Source of the DNA: Lepidurus packardi
Taxonomy: Eukaryota > Arthropoda > Branchiopoda > Notostraca > Triopsidae
DNA: 64,000 nucleotides
Assembly: GCA_023053545.1 (NCBI GenBank)
Contig: JAKZAN010000006.1
Span: 8,505,851-8,569,850 of the forward strand
Reading direction: 5' to 3'
Below are positions 48,801-60,685 of this stretch, piece by piece; position 1 is the stretch's first letter, and every line of letters begins with the position of its first letter. The notes below the pieces were generated by a model. It was not told the DNA's origin and made no database searches. It saw nothing but the letters and a program-made list of their open reading frames with translations. Both the position numbers and the translations under genes were made by a program.

Positions 48801-50575
48801 CCATGCATGAAATAAGCTTCACCTTTACATGAAAACAAGTTCATCCACAAAATCATTTTTATGGTTGCACACAGTCCGGACGATCTGACGCCTGAAATCT
48901 TAACTTTACAATTATTCTTTGACATCATAAAGTCTAGGAACTGGCATGATAGCTTCTTCTTAAATAGTTATACCTTTCTATTTAGTGGAAACTCCGACCC
49001 CGAGACGTTCGCTATAACATTTTCTCTCACTAACACGAAGAACAAAACAAACATAAATTGAATTAATGCATGAATTGTGCTTCGCCTTTTTATTATCCCG
49101 TGTCTAGACAAACTTAAAGCTGAAAGCGTCCCTCAGATTGTTCTCCTGACTTTCGATGATTCCGTCAACGATTTAAATAAGCAGCTGTACAAAGATCTCT
49201 TTGAGAAAGGGCGAACCAATCCAAATGGGTGTCCTATTGCTGCCACATTTTATGTGTCACATGAGTGGACTGATTACGGCCAAGTCCAGAATCTTTATGC
49301 TGACGGTCATGAAATTGCTTCCCATACCATTTCGTAAGTTTTTTTTTTCGGTGGCCCAGGGGATTCGCTTCTTAACATCTTAACATCGACTCAACGCTGT
49401 TACACCACTCCTTACAGCTTGGTTGGGAAACATGGTTGTCCGCTTAGCATCTACTGCTTTGCTATTATTCGCAGGATTTTTTTTTAATGTAATGTTTTGG
49501 ATCTTTGCACAGACATAGCTTTGGCGAACAATTCGGCGCCAAGAAATGGGCTAAGGAAGCTGCTGGCCAGCGAGATATTCTAGCTGCCTATGGTGGAGTT
49601 AAACCTGAAGATGTCCGTGGCTTACGTGCTCCTTTCCTTTCGGTAAAATTAGTTGTACGTATCCTATTTATTGATATTTCTAAAAAGAAATCGTTTGTAG
49701 ATTGGTGGCAACAAAATGTTCAAGATGCTGTATGACATGAACTTCACTTATGATAGTTCCATGCCTGTTTATGAAAACAAACCACCGTCCTGGCCGTATA
49801 CTTTGGACTACAAGATTTTCCATGATTGTATGATCCCACCGTGTCCTACTAAGTCTTACCCAGGTATTTACGTTTCGGCACTTTTTACTTTTAAGTTAGC
49901 AAGTATATACTAAGCTTGGTGGATACTTTTTTGTTAGGTGTGTGGGAAGTTCCTATGGTTATGTGGCAAGATTTGAACGGGGGTCGTTGTTCTATGGGAG
50001 ATGGCTGCAGTAATCCCCCTGATGCTGAAGGAGTTTATAAGATGCTCATCAAGAATTTCGAACGGCATTATACAAGCAACAGGTAAACATTAGATTTTAT
50101 GAACAACTTCTTAGTCCATTTAATAATTCTTTTTTTGACATTTTACAGAGCCCCTTTCCCCTTGTACTATCACGCGGCTTGGTTTACCACTGCTCATCAC
50201 AAAGAAGGTTTTGAGGCATTCTTAGATACAATCGTTGCTATGGATGATGTATGGTTGGTTACCAATTGGCAAGCTATTCAATGGGTGCGAGATCCCACAC
50301 CGTTGGAGAAAATCAAGTCCTTCAAACCGTTTGGATGTGATTATCAGGTAATCGATTTGCTTATAACGCGTCTAGCGTTTTTGTCTCCAGGTTTGGCTAA
50401 CTCTTTTCTGCCTTAGGATCGACCGAAGCGTTGTAATGCCCCACGAGTTTGCAACTCGTGGCACAAATCTGGTGTACGATACATGCGCAGTTGCCAAGCT
50501 TGTCCTGATGTCTTCCCTTGGACAGGAAAAACTGGTGTGCGAAATGCCGCTTTAGATAATTACGCTGAAGATTAA
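39873..50575 (+). CDS. Cda5: CDA5-like chitin deacetylase with duplicated catalytic exon
   Basis: Exons: 39873-39915, 44236-44425, 44741-44956, 45016-45070, 45154-45288, 45484-45521, 45610-45732, 45846-46694, 47091-47563, 47627-47723, 47806-48042, 48155-48354, then either 48502-48727 or 49108-49333, then 49513-49642, 49701-49863, 49938-50082, 50149-50347 and 50417-50575. Either form gives about 1225 residues. A signal peptide (MEFMWRSWWLCLLTGLVSG) leads to a CBM14 domain (CPEEFGYYPHPTDCTQYYVC). About 790 residues of Pro/Gln/Ser-rich linker follow, with a Thr-rich mucin-like block from exon 47806. The C-terminal CE4 domain has TFDDAV/TFDDSV, an HTVSH/HTISH motif and RAPFL. There is no LDLa repeat. 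This layout matches the insect CDA5 group. The product should act on extracellular chitin. The 4.3-kb first intron is by far the longest here. Confidence 0.92.
39916..44235 (+). other. 4.3-kb first intron of the CDA5-like gene
   Basis: The intron separates the signal-peptide exon from the CBM14 exon. Its donor (ACTG|gtaagtg) and acceptor (tgtctaatag) join codons in phase 1. No nested exon or RNA gene was found inside it. Long first introns often carry enhancers or alternative promoters. Confidence 0.6.
48502..48727 (+). other. Cda5: Alternative catalytic exon 13a of the CDA5-like gene
   Basis: It is 226 nt, entering in phase 1 and leaving in phase 2, and encodes AHQVPQLVLLTFDDAV through GHEIASHTV. 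It carries motif 1 (TFDD) and the first His of motif 2. Flanking sites are aaacaag acceptor and TC|gtaagt donor. It is about 83% identical in protein to exon 13b. Confidence 0.9.
49108..49333 (+). other. Cda5: Alternative catalytic exon 13b of the CDA5-like gene
   Basis: It has the same 226-nt length and phases as 13a and encodes AESVPQIVLLTFDDSV through GHEIASHTI. It replaces Ala by Ser after TFDD and changes about a dozen other residues, several of them charge changes. The acceptor is gtgtctag and the donor TC|gtaagt. Using both exons, or neither, breaks the reading frame. Confidence 0.9.
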
Positions 50576-52036
50576 ATCTTGTTAAAGCATTCAGCGTTGT
50601 TAAAAAAAAAAAGAGTTTTAATCCCCTGTTGCTTGTGAGCATTGAGCTGAATGTGCATGCCCAAAATCTGTGCGCATGGCTGATATTGTTCCCTTTCGGA
50701 CTTTCTCAACACAGTTAACTTATGTACAGTACTCGTTTCACGAGAAAAAAAGCACATTTAAAAAAAAATTAAAATTAGAAATAGCACCAAATGATACGAC
50801 AGTATATGAAGTTGGATAAAAAGGGGGAAAGGAAAAGAGGCTTTGGCATGTTTGCAAATTGATTGGTAATCGATTCAAGCCGTGAATCCACAGCAATGAT
50901 CTATAAAAACTGCCATGATCCTGTACATAACAATGCTTTCAGAAGTGTTAGGCTTGTAGTGGCTGGTGTTTCTGGCTAGTAAACCGAAATTGTAATAAAA
51001 ACTGGACCATTTTTTTACAAAAAAAAATCTAGCTACTGGTTATAATTGAAGAACGTTTGCCCGTTACAGGAAATCTTTTCTCTCTTATTTTTCCCCTCCA
51101 AAGCCGCGGAAGTTTCGTACGGTAGCCAAAGCGCCGACAGTTGTTGCAGGTCTTGATTTATCCGTGCACAAATGATGGCAGATTTATTGCACCGGGCGCC
51201 CTAATCGGCAATGCAGCGAGCAGTTGCTCATTTATGACAGATCACTATTACTGTTAGCCCATTTTTTCCAAGTCTGCTGCTCTCGAGAAACGTTTGCCGC
51301 TCAGGAACCATGTCTGGACAGGCTTATTCGGAAAAGTAAGATACGAAGTAAGGATAATGTCACAAAAAAGGACCCCCGAAAAAAAAGGTAGGTCGGATAG
51401 AGATGAGAAATACTCAAAAGTAGTCACGTTGAAACAGGGGCAATCAATAGGAAAAAATATAGTATGCCTGCCGACTGAGGATTGAGGATTCATTTCCAAG
51501 GGGCAACTTTTTGACCGTGGGTAATAGAACCCATGATAAAGTGCGCAAGTGGGGCGCGTTGCCGGGGAGAATCTTTTACAGCGCGGCCGCGGGATTGCTG
51601 GCCCTGCTGCAGCAGCGTTTTGGCGTGAGAGCAACTTAGAAATAGGCGCTTATTGGATGCTCAGCGTTTGTTCCCTTACGGATCGGGCAGCCAATCCCAG
51701 CGCTCTAATACTAAGTAGATTCATTTAGGGCAAGATTGAGCCCCTCCCTCGTCCCTGTCCGCCGGGCTCCGGACCTTCTCAGCAGCTATAAGCTACGGCA
51801 CGTCCGAAGAAGTGACCAGTCGAGCAGCCACCGTTTAGCAAGTAGCTTAATCTGCATTGATACATCTCGATCTAGCTGCTCAGCGTTAGCGTCTTTACAA
51901 TCGGATTTTGCAGAGTACTTTTACGAAAAAGCAACAAGTCCAGATTTAGAAAGAAAACAGTTTAGAGACAATTCCTCAGTTGGAAAATCGTACAAGTGAC
52001 TTGAAAAAAAAGAAGCTTGTGTTGGTTTATTTGGCA
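50576..52036. promoter_or_regulatory. CDA5-like 3' end and even-skipped promoter region
   Basis: AATAAA at 50994-50999 probably ends the CDA5-like mRNA. A TATAAG box at 51787-51792 with an initiator-like CAGTC 31 bp further (A at 51818) marks a likely eve start site, giving a 5' UTR of about 219 nt. No other gene was found. Confidence 0.5.
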
Positions 52037-53459
52037 ATGCAACCATTGATTCGCTCTCCTTCGCAATCCATGGATAATCAACACCACCACCATCATCATC
52101 TGCATCGTCATCACGAGCTTGCGTTACCCGGAGTGTCAGGTCAAGCTAACTTGCATATGCATAACGCAGTGAGTGACGACGAACTTGACATGGATGCTGT
52201 ATCGCCAGATAGTCATTACAGTGCCGAAGGAGCGTCTTGCTCTTCGCCCCCGTTGAATCATTCGATGGACAATCGTGACAAGTCGGGAATGGTCGGCACT
52301 AATGGTAAGCGCAAACTGCACATCTCGCCTTTTGCTTATGTTTGTTCTTTCCGAAAGAACTTCTGTCCTTCTTTGAGTTTCATTTTTTAAAAATTTAGAA
52401 TTGATGACTAATCTGTGTGTATTGTTCGCTTATCCAGACGCGCGTAGTCATAATGGCAACATGTCGATGGGCAATGGCTCGAGCAACGAGCCGCCGCCAG
52501 TCCGTCGTTACCGTACTGCGTTTACACGCGAGCAACTGGGTCGTTTGGAGAAAGAATTTGTGCAAGAAAATTACGTATCGCGTCCTCGCCGGTGTGAATT
52601 AGCTGCTCAGTTGGGTTTACAAGAATCTACTATCAAGGTAAGCCCTTTAATCTCCCATAAGCCGAGTTCGGTTCAGCTTATTAATGTGTGTCTTGTTATT
52701 TCTCTTCTGAAGGTATGGTTCCAAAACCGTCGTATGAAAGATAAACGTCAACGACTGTCCCTGGCGTGGCCGGTGGGTGATCCGATGTTTGCCGCTTACC
52801 TCTTGCAAGCTGCCGGCTACCCTTATCCTTTGCCCATGCCATCTTCTATGCCGTGTTACCCCCAAACTACTCCGTTGGCCATGAACCACCGTTTTTCGCC
52901 GTACGGAAATCTTCCCATGAGACCTCACCCGCAATTTCTGTCTCGTCCGACACCAGATCAGTTATTGCATCCCAGCTCATCGTTGCCCATGTTATCAAAT
53001 CCCTTTGCGTCTCCTTTGACGGCCAACCGAATGCCAGGCTATAATCCCACTTCGGCTTCCTTGATGAGCCATCCTTTGTCGCCGCCGATGAGTGACCGTG
53101 GACAATTGTTGCCTTCGCATTCGTCTGGATTCCCGCGTGGCGCTTCTACTTCGCCCCCACATTCTCCGTTTCATGAAATTTCACCATCTCACCGTGTACC
53201 GGAAGCTTCGCCGGACTCTTCAACCTCGTCCTTATTGCCTCATCAAAGCTCCAGTGCGAATATGGGCAAATTGCCTTTATCGCCTACCACCAGTCCGACT
53301 TTTTCTTATGCATCGCCCACCTCAATGGCTTCGTCGCTTTACCCTGGTTTGGAAATCACTCCACTCCCAAATTCGATGAGTAATAAGGAATCCAACAACT
53401 CGACGACCAGACCCCGGTTATTCCAACCGTACAAACTTGACCTTCCAGAGAAGGCTTAA
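52037..53459 (+). CDS. eve: Even-skipped/Evx homeodomain transcription factor
   Basis: There are three exons, 52037-52304, 52438-52637 and 52713-53459, about 404 residues. The homeodomain (about residues 111-170, [46 protein letters not shown]) is of the Eve/Evx class. An intron splits it between residues 46 and 47, as in that class. The N-terminus has a His-rich run. After the homeodomain come Pro/Met/Ser-rich repressor-like sequence and a C-terminal LFQPYK motif, known in Eve as a Groucho-binding site. Eve is a pair-rule and neuronal repressor in arthropods. An upstream in-frame TTG stretch exists, but the ATG at 52037 is the first Met codon. Confidence 0.95.
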
Positions 53460-55087
53460 AAAACTCCCCCCCCCCCATTTTAAAACCTTGTATAATGTTA
53501 ATCAAATCATCACGATGGAATGTTTGCGGCGTCATTTTGCTGACATGGGCCGATGGCCCTAAAAGCCAAGTGCAAGAGCGTTAGACAAGGCTATGTTAAT
53601 TGAAATATAAAAGGTGACAAGTTCCTCTTGTGCAGAAATATTCTGCATATCTTGTGAAAAAAAGCCCCCCTAGAAACGCACCGAATGTGGAAATTTTCCG
53701 AGATGACTTATGTCCTTGTGAGTTGGAAATTATAGTTGAAAACAGCTTGTGATTATGATTTATCTGATTGTGAATAAATGGCGAGCTTATTATCGTTCTG
53801 AAATGCAACAATTATGTTTTGGTTACTTTTGCGGCACACATGAAGCAGATAAAAAGTTAATCTATGTACCATGAAAAATGGATTGCCTGAGTGGTTTTCT
53901 TAGATTGAAACCGGGGTTTTATGAAACAAGGAAAGGGGAGTCAATAAGCTTTCCTGGAGCCTGCGCAATTGTCCAATTCCGGGGCGGCCAATAGAGGGAA
54001 ATATCTGACTATGCTTCCGCGGGAAATTGTCCTCGGCGGAGTTGGCTCATGAAACTTTGATTGGAGGTAATTTGGCGCGCTGCTGACAAGCTTTAGTTCA
54101 TGAGACACGAGCCTCGGGGAGCTCATTTCTCTTCATGTAATATTATGGGAGCGAGGGGGTAAAAGATGGAGAACGAACGGCTTTTTCTTAGCAACCATGG
54201 GTGCTTGGTCTTCTTCCAAGCATGATTGGACTTGGGGCTTTACTGGGGTTTTAGTGGCCAGGGAAACAAGGCATCAAGTTGGCCGATGAAGATGGATAAG
54301 GAGGATCTAGATCGGCTAGCCAGGCAGCGGGTTACGTTATATACGGCAGGGGAAACAAATGAGACGCGAGTTTACAATTTGTCGGCATTAAAACGAGGTC
54401 ATTAATGAGGGATCCTCGTCAGCAATCTGGTCCAATTTCAATCCTTGACCAACTCCGCGCTTCATTGCTTAGTAGGACAGTAATTTTCTGCCGTCCTGCG
54501 CCAAAGCAAACGAAGAAAGAAAAACGGTACGAAGTTTCCTTATGAGCTCCAAACCCTAGCCAGGGGATCCCATCCGGAGAGAGCTAGAATACTAGATAGA
54601 CAGAACGTCAATAAAAGCGGCTAGTATTGACCTGCAAAGAGGGTTAGTAGAAATTAGGCGTGGGACAGTGGGGACAGCTTTCGACCTTATTGCAGTTTCA
54701 CTGTTGCTTGCTTGACATCGTTTGTAATCAAAGGATTTATATGGTCGTGCTTGGACTTCATTTGAGGGATTTTGTACCGTCTATTTATTATCGTGCGAAC
54801 CTACACCTACGGATTTAGGGAAAAGAGTCTCAGAGCCATGGGAGCATTTAAGAAGAATTTGAATCTGCGCCCCTTGCTTAAGTGGGATTCCTTTATTACG
54901 AATAGCATCGATTATGAACCTCGAATGGCCTACTTTTGCGTGAATTTGTTTTGGTTTGGTTAGGTTTAACTGTTATATGTAGTTTAGCATGCAAACTGAA
55001 ACTCATTAAGGGGATAATGATTTTTCTATTTAGTGTACAAAGAAGGGAATTAGCTTAAGAGAAGAGCTGTCATAAAACTGAACATCC

Positions 55088-55478
55088 GTTAGCGAAGCAC
55101 TCGCTACTCAAAGTTATAGTGAAAACGGTCCCTCTACCATCAGCTGTTTGCCAACACAAACGTGGCCCGGCACCTTATGATTTAATATTTACGAATGCAA
55201 CCGCAAATTGGACATGCACATCGGGCAAACCCGTAGTAGGTTAGATTAGATTAACTTTGGTTAAATTAAATTTCATTAAGTAAGGTTAGGTTACATTAAT
55301 ATATGTAGGTTAAGTTAAGCTAGATTAGGTCAGGTTAGATTAAGTTTGGTTAGGTTACGTTAGATTAACGCATGGTACGGCTAGAGCGCCAAGGCATTCG
55401 TCCTTGTTTATGCGAACAGCTGATAAAGCGACTGTTTTCGCTAATGGAAGCTTGAGTAGCAAATGCTTTCGCTAATAC
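55088..55478. repeat. Foldback element enclosing TTAGGTT-type repeats
   Basis: The left arm 55088-55162 (starts GTTAGCGAAGCACTCGCTAC) is matched in inverted form by the right arm 55399-55478 (ends GCAAATGCTTTCGCTAATAC). Both arms share GCTACTCAA, GTGAAAAC/GCGAAAAC and ATCAGCTGTT. Between them, 55239-55370 is made of degenerate GGTTA/TTAGATTA/TTAGGTT units resembling the arthropod telomere repeat. It has no coding capacity, so it resembles a non-autonomous foldback/MITE. Confidence 0.7.
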
Positions 55479-58400
55479 ATGGTAGGTAGCGAAAGCAACT
55501 GAAAAACAGCTTTGGTTCGCGAAAGCACTCGCAATGGGCCGAAACGATAAGAGATAGGCTGATTAGCTAATAATATACCGACAGGACCTGTCAGTTTAAT
55601 CGCTACAATTGCTTGTGTACAGTGACCAGATTCTATGTAATGTCAGGAATGTCAGTAATGTCTGGCAAAAAACAATTGCATTTAGAGTGGGCAGTCTCTC
55701 CTAGGACACAACATATTTGCTTGATATTTGCTTAACACTTTAAGCTATGTTGCCGTGTTTCGTCATAGTATGTGGATATCGTTTTAGAGAAAACAAATTT
55801 CGGGGGATTTGCCCCCCCCCCCTCTCGGTACGGGCCTGATCGTCACAGTTGATTGTCCGGAGGTAAAACGAAGAGAAACTGGATAAGTTCATACACTACT
55901 GAAATAACAACAAGAGTTTTTGTCTAATCGTGCATGTTACTTTATTAGTGTAAAGCTCAGGATGTAATAAGGTATATGCTTCCCTGTACACAAATCAGTT
56001 AATGTTTACTAGTTCACTTAGAATAAAGCACCTCAGGTGCACCTCACCTCACCGAAAACTAGTAAAAGAAAGAGAGAGAGTCAGTAAAAAGCTATTTCCG
56101 AGGCATGGATAATGTATTTCCTTGGTCGTTTCTGCTTCTGTCTGACTGAAAGCTGTAGTTTGCAGTTTGAAGGATGAACGGTTCAAAGGTTATAACTAAA
56201 CTCCAAAAGTACCTTAAGTTTCGCTCACACAATCTTTGACCAGGAAGTTTGAAAGCGCTTGACAATAAGTGTCATAGGACTTTTGAGCCTCACCCCGCAA
56301 AATGGGTTTTTTAGCCCATGCCACCTCTGCGAAAAACCATTGCGAGTTGTCCTGAGGAACGGGAATCTATGAATTTCACGAGGAAATTAGTATGTCAATG
56401 GTTATGTGCGGCCGTACGGAAACGGGCCCTATGAACATAAAGGTATACATATTGCTTTAAGACCTTTATATATGTACACTTGCTGTAGCATTATAGAAAA
56501 TGGCCCAGGTAGCACAGAAGGCAAAGAAGTCATAGAGCTCCCAGGTATAACAATACAAGACCTGTCACCAGATGAGAAGGCAAAAGGATCTATAGCCCAT
56601 ATCTTTTTTGGCAAGCCATTTCGTTTGCCCATATAACCCCATCAAGTGGCATAGAGCAATCCCGAAGACAAATGATTGTCAAGCTTGTCATGGAGCGAAA
56701 TCAAAAGGCCCCCAGTAAAAGCTACAACTATAAGACAATCGGGGAAATGGCCAACTTTTGCCTTTTGTTCTTCATCGTTTTCTTCGCATCTTTTGCCAGC
56801 AAGGCAACTCCCTCCAGAAACGATACTGTTGCCGACTACTAAATAGCTTACTTGGCTTTGCTGCTGCCTACACTTTTACTGATAGGCTTCGTTTCCCGAC
56901 CCCATTGGCCAAGAAAAGGAACACAGTACAGCCAACTTTGGGTCCTTGTGTCGCCGTAGTAATGGAGACATAAAGTGATGGAGATAAAAAAGACACGAGT
57001 GTGTGTTGTGTGCTGCTGCGAAGCAAGGCAAATGGCAAAAGAGGCAATAAGCTAAAGGCCCAGCATATAGAGACACTTACAAGATGTGTATGTGCTCAAG
57101 CACCGTCATGATAAACATCTTTAGTCGTTGAGACAATTGCCTAGACACTATGACTATATAGAAGGACAAACTTGATCCCGCGTCCTTTCCATAACACGAT
57201 ATCGCTTATCCAATTTGGCTATACGTCCCAACGACAGAGATAGCAAGACTTTTGGTACTTTCAATTTTTCTTTTTTTTTTCCTTTTTTACAAACGACCCC
57301 AAAAGGAAAGCTTTTATGACCCCCAATTCACTAATGTATTTTACAACTCTTTTCAGCTCTTGCTCTAATTGAATCCATGGCACTCTCAACCTTATATAGG
57401 ATTCCAACAATTTGAAATGGTTATATAATAAATGTAGAGAGAACATAAGGGCATTAAAATAGCTACGAGTCTTTCATATTCCTATTTTATGACATATAAC
57501 CTAAAAAAGAAGCAAAAAGGAAAGAAAAAAGAAATCCTTCCGATGTCCATTCTAAAATCAGGTGTCCATGTGTCTATCATAAAGCTATCATCGGTAGACA
57601 ACCCCTGAGCAACATTTATTACCCTGCAGCATGCATTAAAAAAGAAGTTCACGAAGCAAGACGACGGGTCAGTAATAAAAACAAAATATACAAAAACCTT
57701 TTGCTATATTTTCTTAAAAATTCCAGCCTCTTCTAACCTCTAACCCGCCACCCACAATCCCCATCTTTAGTGTATATGTGATCTTTTCTTCCTTGGAAAA
57801 CCAATCTTCCAACTTACTTAATCTCCCAATCTGGGTGTATTGAAAACCGTGTTGTCGGTTCGCTTTCAGTGCTTGTCTGTTTGTGCTCCTCCATAAACTT
57901 TATCCTCCACAATGGCCCGATATGCATGTCTCCAGCGTTATGACTACTCTAATGGGTCTAATGGCGCCCAGGTGAAGCCCTAATGTGTCCCCCGTTTGTG
58001 CTCTAATGTCCTTTTGCCTTACAATACATGCTAAAACCCAAAACCCCATGTGTTCCGCCAAGACTCTCTCTCTCTCGCGTCTTTTCGCTTTGCAAATTTA
58101 ACTCCCTTAAACTACTCTTTTTCTCCATTTATAAAGGAATCCAGGAGCGTAAAGGGTTTAAAATCATTCTCCAAAACCTTTCGTCTCACATATATAGGCC
58201 TACTTGGCCGCATAGCAGGGGGACATCATACTTTGTGAATACGCTGCAATGGCGATCGCAGGGAGCTTGTATGGGGCATTTCCTGCCGTGAAGTTCCATA
58301 AAACCAATGACGAACGCTCCATGCAGCTTCATTTGTCCTTGGTCACCTTGATTGATCTGTATTTAGGAAGTTAGGGTTCATTATGAGCTAGAGGTTTCTG

Positions 58401-60661
58401 TGGAGCTGCCTCACTTTTTCAGTCAAGCCCCATTTTACACAGTATTAGTATGCCAACGGGATCTGCGCTGCATGCTCAAGCTCGAGGCCACATCGTGGTG
58501 TCCCTATTGTCGCCATGTATAACACTACGAACATGGGTGACAGTCCTAGTATACATATACATGGGCAAACTGAGACCCATTCAAAAAGAAAAAGGAAAAC
58601 CAAATGGATAGATCGGGATAGACCAGCAAGCTTGTGCTCCAGCATTGCGATAGACGTCCTGTAGCGTCTGGGCTGCCCTGCTGCGCAGCACGAGCTCTCC
58701 TTTGGCTCATTTTGTGTGTGGGGTGGGGGTGGGAAGAGTGGGAGTCGAGGTCTTCCTACAAGCCCGAAAAGTTGTCTTTTCTTTACTTGACTCACCTGCC
58801 TAGGATGAATTCTCGGCATTCGCCGGACTAACCCCAGCATCGAACTCTCACAAGTTGTGGCTGCTTAAAGGGGAAAGAAAAACGAACTGGGAGGTAAATG
58901 ACTCCATGACGAGATATAACGCGAGGAAATGCTTGGGGTGTCGTAAATTGTAAGACAAGACAAATACAGCCCCAACACCACCCAACGGTTTGGGTGCTCC
59001 GCAACTTTGGAAAAGTCCGAAAGGTGCATAGCTCAGCATTTTGGTGTAGTGTGTGGGAGGTTTACGACACTTGAATATCCGGAAGTTGGTACTTTTTCCT
59101 CTTTTTCAGTGTGTCTTCTAACTAGAGTTGCAACCTTCCATCCCCAACGTCTTCTTTTTGGGGTGTTCGGCTAAAAGGAATAAGAGAGGCTTCTTTTAGG
59201 CCTGTTGCTCTTATGCGTCCCCCCTCTTTTTCCTAAGTGCTTCAATTAATTTAGAGCTTAAAAAGCGGAGCATGTGTTGCCCAAGAGGCATCACACTTTT
59301 TAAGAGAGTCATCCTAGACCTTTTAAGGGTGGTAAGGATGCTTTAGCACGTGCAGTGAACTTTCAGCGGGCTGCAGTGACATGGTGAGACTTTGGGAAAA
59401 TGGTAAATTTTTGGGAAGGAAGAAAAACGCCTTGTCTTACAACTGGAATTACGGAAGACAACCTATGCACTGAAAAACAGCTGTCGTAAATATAACTGTA
59501 ACAAGCATGTGCGACTCATTGACCTGTCATTGGGAAGTTTAGGTACAATAGTGCAAGTCTATCAAGCCTTTTATTTGAAACTCGGGCCTTTTTGTGAGGG
59601 AGGTCCGGAATCTTTTTCTATTAGGGTAATGGGTTTGGGACTTTTGGTGTTAGAGGTTTAATAGAGATAATATACGCTGGCCTATTGTGTAACAATTGGT
59701 GTATATTGTTGAGGGGTGCAACAGCAGTATAGGAAGGGACAGTTTGGAGACATTGAAGACATTTGGAATGGGGGGCACCTTCACTCAACAATGGGAAAGA
59801 GCGAGGGTGGCAAGGGGTAAAATTGACGGTTTGGGTTTTTGGTTTCTGCTTGGGCTCACCGCAGTTAAATACGTTGTACGGCTCCAGGACCACCTTGACT
59901 GTTAACTTTCAGCTACTTTAGACTGCAAGAACTTGGCGGATGGCACACGGACTACATGCTGGACAGTGGTCAACCAAGTCAGGCTCCCTCCTTATTACAA
60001 AAGGGGCTTTTTCTCAACATGTGGGGGTGGTAGATTGGGGTGGGGATGTAACAATTGAGACCCTATGCCTGACCACTTTATTACCAACAGAAAGCTCTTT
60101 CACGTTAGGATTTTATTGGCAGACGGTCGAAGAGGTAACGTGGGTTTGAATGGTCTTAATTGTCTTTATGTGTTTATATTTTTCACTCTTGAAAAGAAAG
60201 TAATTTTCTCAGATCTTGAAAGGCTTCTAGACCATTGGATGCGTCGATCAGAATTTTTTGCAAACTAGTGAAGATCATTAAAAAAGATGGTGCTAATGGG
60301 TATGTAGAAAAATGGATTCCTGAGTATAGGAAAGCCAGTTTCTATTTGGGTGAAGGAAGCCCTTAACCCACGCACGAGCCCTTTCTGTCCTCCTGACTTT
60401 TGAAATTTTGACTTGTCCGATTCTGTGACCGCCTGCCAGGACATGGTTCGGGTCCATGACAATGTCTCATTGTCATCGTCGCATGGGAGCCGAGACAAAA
60501 GCATCCCTAATACTTGAAGACCTCTCATTTTCTATCGTTTTAAACCATATTTTTGAAGAAAAAAAAAACAAGAAAGAAAAGCGACATTGAGTAGCTTTGG
60601 CAAACCATCAATTTTGCCGAATTTCTGTCTTTGTGCAACTACTGATGGCACCGAATTTTGC

Positions 60662-60685
60662 GGGGGGGGGGGGGGGGGGGGGGGG
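60662..60685 (+). repeat. 24-bp homopolymeric G tract
   Basis: Twenty-four consecutive G residues. Such a run can form a G-quadruplex and is also prone to sequencing and length error, so the count should not be trusted exactly. Confidence 0.8.

Noticed and set aside
56406..56636. 76-codon plus-strand ORF downstream of eve
   Set aside because: It has no recognisable domain or splice context and a similar frame exists on the opposite strand.
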